Origin: Saxidomus purpurata | Taxonomy: Eukaryota; Mollusca; Bivalvia; Venerida; Veneridae | Assembly: GCA_022818135.1 (NCBI GenBank) | Contig: JAFMSR010000019.1 | Location: 2,687,808-2,751,807, forward strand | Direction of reading: 5' to 3' | DNA: 64,000 nucleotides | In this document: positions 60,976 through 64,000 of the stretch, in pieces | How the letters are laid out: each line of letters starts with the position of its first letter | Position numbering within the stretch: position 1 is the stretch's first letter | Notes under the pieces: model-generated | Told to the model about the DNA's origin: nothing | Databases searched by the model: none | The model's input: only the letters and a program-made list of their open reading frames with translations | Program-made: the position numbers and the translations under genes

Positions 60976-61161
60976 TAGTGTGTATATATTCAATTTCTGT
61001 TTAATTAAATAGAATACAGTCAGCAAGATAGGTTGTATTGCTCTTTTAAAGCCTTTTTGCTTTAAAACACTTGAAATTTGGTCTTTTTTTATCATTTTCT
61101 TATAAAAAATTTGAGGTCGACAGCAAAAAGTTAAGGTCTGTCAGGAGACTGGAAACACACA
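60976..61161. mobile_element. Small inverted-repeat element R, uninterrupted copy
   Basis: Right end GAGACTGGAAACACACA (61145-61161). The interior (AGCAAGATAGGTTGTATTGC, ATCATTTTCTTATAAAAAAT, TTGAGGTCGACAGCAAAAAG) matches the copy at 62545-63020. The left end (AGTGTGTATATATT) is decayed. The 72-codon frame here is incidental. Confidence 0.65.
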
Positions 61162-61352
61162 TTTTGTTTGGCCTCAGTCACCATCTGTATCAGTTACAGC
61201 CATATTAAGAGCAAAAGTCTGTTGTACAGGAAAAAAACACGTGAACTTCTTAACACTAATATGATAAAATAATAACCGGCTATAAGAATGAAGCCAATGT
61301 TGATTTATCCCCTGGCCACTTAATATATATTTGACTGAAAACAATATTTTAC

Positions 61353-61487
61353 CTCCAACTGAGCAGACAGGTCATCTCTCCTCTGTGTAAGCACCAATAT
61401 TTGGGACTGTAATTCTTTGGCATAGTTCTCATGTTTTTGTGTTTTCTGCTGTAAGTGTTGATTCTCTATAATATCTGCAGCATCAAT
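61353..61487 (-). CDS. Coiled-coil gene, third visible exon
   Basis: 135 nt, 45 codons, phase 0 at both ends: IDAADIIENQHLQQ to RRDDLSAQLE. Acceptor ATTTACAG, donor GAG/GTAAAA. Confidence 0.75.
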
Positions 61488-63409
61488 CTGTAAATATTTC
61501 AAATAAACTCATAAATATGCCACTTCCATCACTACACATAAATATGCCACTTCCATCACTACACATAAATATGCCACTGCTACCGCTGTACATAAATATG
61601 CCACTTCCATTACTACACATAAATATGCCACTTCCATTACTACACATAAATATGCCACTTCCATCACTACACATAAATATGCCACTTCCATCACTACACA
61701 TAAATATGCCACTTCCATCACTACACATAAATATGCCACTTCCATCACTACACAAAAATATGCCACTTCCATCACTACACAAAAATATGCCACTTCCATC
61801 ACTACACAAAAATATGCCACTTCCATCACTACACATAAATATGCCACTTCCATCACTACACATAAATATGCCACTTCCATCACTACACATAAATATGCCA
61901 CTTCCATCACTACACAAAAATATGCCACTTCCATCACTACACATATATATGCCACTTCCATCACTACACAAAAATATGCCACTTCCATCACTACACATAA
62001 ATATGCCACTTCCATCACTACACATAAATATGCCACTTCCATCACTACACAAAAATATGCCACTTCCATCACTACACATAAATATGCCACTTCCATCACT
62101 ACACATAAATATGCCACTTCCATCACTACACATAAATATGCTCTCTACACTTACTAACTCATAAGTTGTTGAAGTAACTGAAATTAAATCACTCTCCAAA
62201 AGAAACTCATGAACCAATGACTATGTATATGAACTCGTAACTGTGAGATATTACCTGTTAACTCATGGGATAAGTTTATTATTTCTTAATTTATAAAATG
62301 CAAAAAGCACATTATTCTACCTGTTGCTGCATCTGGGCCATCTTGTTCTGTAATTGTTTAATCTTCTGGTCTGAATTACTCTTTATGTCTTCTTGTAACT
62401 GAAAACATTAAAACAGTATCCATCACTGTGTTTTGAAAATTCATATGTGTAACCTACTGCATCCCTACTGAAGTAAAGCTGCTAACATATGCAAATCAGT
62501 GACATCTAAATATTAATATTTGCTTTAACCAAATGAAAAAAATGTGTGTGTTTCCAGTCTCTGCCAAACAGATTAAGGTCAGTCAGTCAGCAGTTTGTAT
62601 TGCCTTTTTTGCTCCAAAAATACTTGAAAAATGGTCTTTTTGATCATTTTCTTATAAAAACTAGATTGGTGTTCAGTAGAACACTTGTGTCGCCCTCTTA
62701 CGCTTTGTCAGAATAACCAATAATTTCTTGACAAAATCTAAGTACAAAAAGGGGCACAACTCTGTCAAATATGACCTTGACCTACAAAATTTGGCAGCAT
62801 CACGGTCGTTTTGTCATAAGCAATACAATTGTAAAGTTTGATGAAGAAATCTTAAGAAATGGCAAAGTTATAGCCAACGTTAAGTTTTTGTGACGGACAG
62901 ACGGACGGACCGATGGACAAAGCGATCCCTATGTATCCCCTTTTCTCCGAAAGGGCGACACAAAAAGGTTTGAGGTCGGCAGTAAAAAGTTATGGCTGGT
63001 CAGGAGACTGGAAACACACATACCTTTATTTGGCCTAAAACAATAATAGTGGAAAAACTCTGTATGTCATTCATTCATGATATCATAAGTATGCTCAAGG
63101 ACAGCACTTTCACAACAGTGTAATACATGGACACTTAGGTGGAGTAGCAGTAGCTGATCAGGCTTCTTTCATGGATGTATTGGGTTCAAATCCCATAATG
63201 TCCGAGAACTGGCCAGACCTTCAAGAAGCAATCATTAACAGTGATTTAAAAATGATGCACTAGTTTAAGTGTACGTCTGATGTAAAACAAACAGGTAATA
63301 AACTTGTACCCTTTGGTATTTAGTGATCTCTTGTTGTAGTTTAGTAATCTGGTCAGTGTAATATTTCTGGTCTCGGTCCTTACTGCCTTGTAGCTCCTCT
63401 AGTTTGGCA
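61353..63409 (-). CDS. Unidentified coiled-coil protein, partial, three exons seen
   Basis: Three minus-strand exons, 63310-63409, 62321-62398 and 61353-61487, have consensus GT-AG borders and join in one frame to give about 104 residues, running from AKLEELQGSKDRDQKYYTDQ to QRRDDLSAQLE. The composition (Gln, Lys, Glu, Leu, few Pro or Gly) and spacing of Leu/Ile are those of a long parallel coiled coil, as in golgins, centrosomal proteins or other scaffolds; I cannot say which. The gene starts beyond the right edge of the window. Its 3' end is not found before MGAT1, which lies 1.7 kb downstream on the same strand. Confidence 0.75.
61511..62150. repeat. 27-bp minisatellite, about 24 units, in the coiled-coil gene intron
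   Basis: The unit on the plus strand is CATAAATATGCCACTTCCAT followed by CACTACA, nearly homogeneous, with CATAAA/CAAAAA/CATATA variants and one diverged unit near 61570-61600. As 27 is a multiple of three and the unit lacks stops in some frames, frames of over 200 codons appear on both strands. They lie between two well-defined exons and I treat them as artefacts. Confidence 0.95.
62321..62398 (-). CDS. Coiled-coil gene, second visible exon
   Basis: 78 nt, 26 codons, phase 0: LQEDIKSNSDQKIKQLQ to AQMQQQ. Acceptor TGTTTTCAG, donor CAG/GTAGAA. Confidence 0.75.
62545..63020. mobile_element. Small inverted-repeat element R, copy interrupted by a pearl-type element
   Basis: Perfect 17-bp terminal inverted repeats: TGTGTGTTTCCAGTCTC (62545-62561) and GAGACTGGAAACACACA (63004-63020). 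Without the 308-bp insertion the element is about 168 bp. It matches the uninterrupted copy at 60976-61161. No coding capacity. Confidence 0.8.
62661..62968 (+). mobile_element. Pearl-type element, copy P7, inside element R
   Basis: Begins (AA)CTAGATTGGTGTTCAG with subterminal CTTGTGTCGCCCTC. One core unit carries AATATGACCTTGACC and AAGTTTGATGAAGAAATC. Then come an ACGGACAGACGGACGGAC tract and the end AAAGGGCGACACAAAAAGG, inverted relative to the 5' TGTGTCGCCCT. Both borders are set by comparison with the uninterrupted element R. Confidence 0.75.
63139..63250 (+). mobile_element. tRNA-like SINE fragment
   Basis: A B box GGTTCAAATCC that fits the consensus (63183-63193) is preceded by a degenerate head (GGTGGAGTAGCAGTAGCTGA). 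The body (TCCGAGAACTGGCCAGACC) matches none of the other SINEs here. It ends before the coiled-coil exon at 63310. Confidence 0.5.
63310..63409 (-). CDS. Coiled-coil gene, first visible exon
   Basis: 100 nt, phase 1 remainder in, phase 0 out: AKLEELQGSKDRDQ, YYTDQITKLQQEITKYQR. Acceptor TTTATTGTAG, donor AGG/GTACAA. The preceding exon is outside or not recognised in the last 590 bases. Confidence 0.72.
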
Positions 63410-64000
63410 CTACAATAAATACAGTAATACATTCAATATTATAATGATGATAAAAATACATTATAGTAATAGCGTGTTGTTGAATATTCCATTCTCGCAC
63501 TATAGACAATTAATACAGTAATACATTTACTGAGTAACAGGAGTGATAGTATAACAAGATCTGTCAGCAGGACAGCGCGCTCGACTTTTTTAAACTCTGA
63601 CAGTTAAGGGCACACAAGACTTTAACTAGGAATTTCTAAGTACAAATCAAGAAACATTTTCACAGAGTTATCTTCTCTTGCTTACAGATAGGTCTCATGA
63701 TGGTACGTAAGTACTCCAACTTTCAAAGTAATAATATCTCAAATGGTTAAGTCAACAAGTGGACAAGAATGAAAATTTTAACTGAGTTTCTAAGTCAAAA
63801 AGGGCCATAATTCAAATAAAATCCTTGACAGAATTACCTTCTCCTGCACACGTTTTGGGATCATGATGGTTTACAAGTATTCCAACTTTCAAATTAATAT
63901 CTCAAACAGTTAAGTCAAAAAGTGGACTGGTACGAAAAACTTAACACAATTCTAAGTCAATAAAGGGCCTTAATTTTTAAAACAATCCCTGACAGAGTTA
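63410..64000. other. Intron or flank with a degenerate repeat
   Basis: No exon seen. From about 63600 a segment containing AAGTCAAAAAGGGCCATAAT, CTTGACAGAATTACCTTCTC and AAGTATTCCAACTTTCAAAT repeats two to three times with about 130-bp spacing. It resembles the core of a pearl-type element cut by the window edge. Confidence 0.5.

Noticed and set aside
61511..62150. CRISPR array
   Set aside because: Units are contiguous with no unique spacers and the DNA is clearly eukaryotic; the same applies to the 39-, 33- and 23-bp arrays.
61483..62217. Frames of 205-244 codons such as a (MCSDGSGIF)n protein
   Set aside because: They are translations of the 27-bp minisatellite lying between two well-supported exons, with equivalent frames on the opposite strand.
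61353..63409. Assignment of the coiled-coil exons to a named golgin or centrosomal protein
   Set aside because: About 104 residues of generic coiled coil do not allow a specific call; similarity would be compositional.

Overview
This window is AT-rich, intron-bearing animal DNA, almost certainly from a bivalve mollusc and probably a heterodont or venerid-like one. I base this on the repeat content: pearl-type elements with a tandem core followed by an (ACGG)n tract, tRNA-derived SINEs, and the dispersed GATCATGATC element I associate with bivalve genomes. There are no bacterial-style operons, and nearly all open frames over 60 codons are chance or repeat-derived.

Layout. Positions 1 to about 45,960 are a gene-poor stretch in which I can support no coding exon. 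It holds transposable elements, minisatellites and a 500-base assembly gap (41282-41781). Positions 45969-59568, minus strand, carry one complete gene that I could assemble exon by exon: MGAT1, N-acetylglucosaminyltransferase I, with 11 coding exons whose splice phases all agree and a 460-residue product. Its introns hold a 39-bp satellite of about 34 units, TTAA-flanked MITEs, SINEs and pearl-type elements. Upstream of MGAT1 on the same strand, three exons (61353-63409) encode about 104 residues of an unidentified coiled-coil protein that runs off the right edge of the window. A 27-bp minisatellite sits in one of its introns.

The genes. MGAT1 is the Golgi enzyme that starts hybrid and complex N-glycan synthesis. 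The coiled-coil exons end in phase 0, and MGAT1 exon 2 begins in phase 0, so a transcript skipping MGAT1 exon 1 would stay open. Whether such a transcript exists cannot be decided from DNA alone.

The mobile elements are the most informative part of the non-coding DNA. (i) Pearl/Helitron-like non-autonomous elements share a 5' terminus close to AAC(T/A)AGA, tandem cores of about 145 bp, an ACGG-like microsatellite and a 3' hairpin whose arm is repeated near the 5' end. One copy interrupts a small MITE whose uninterrupted relative lies 1.5 kb away, giving an empty site without target duplication. (ii) Two different MITE families are flanked by TTAA. (iii) SINEs are present in several families, one copy inserted in a MITE with a 9-bp target duplication. 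I found no obviously new gene system; the pearl-type elements and the MGAT1/coiled-coil neighbourhood are the best leads.
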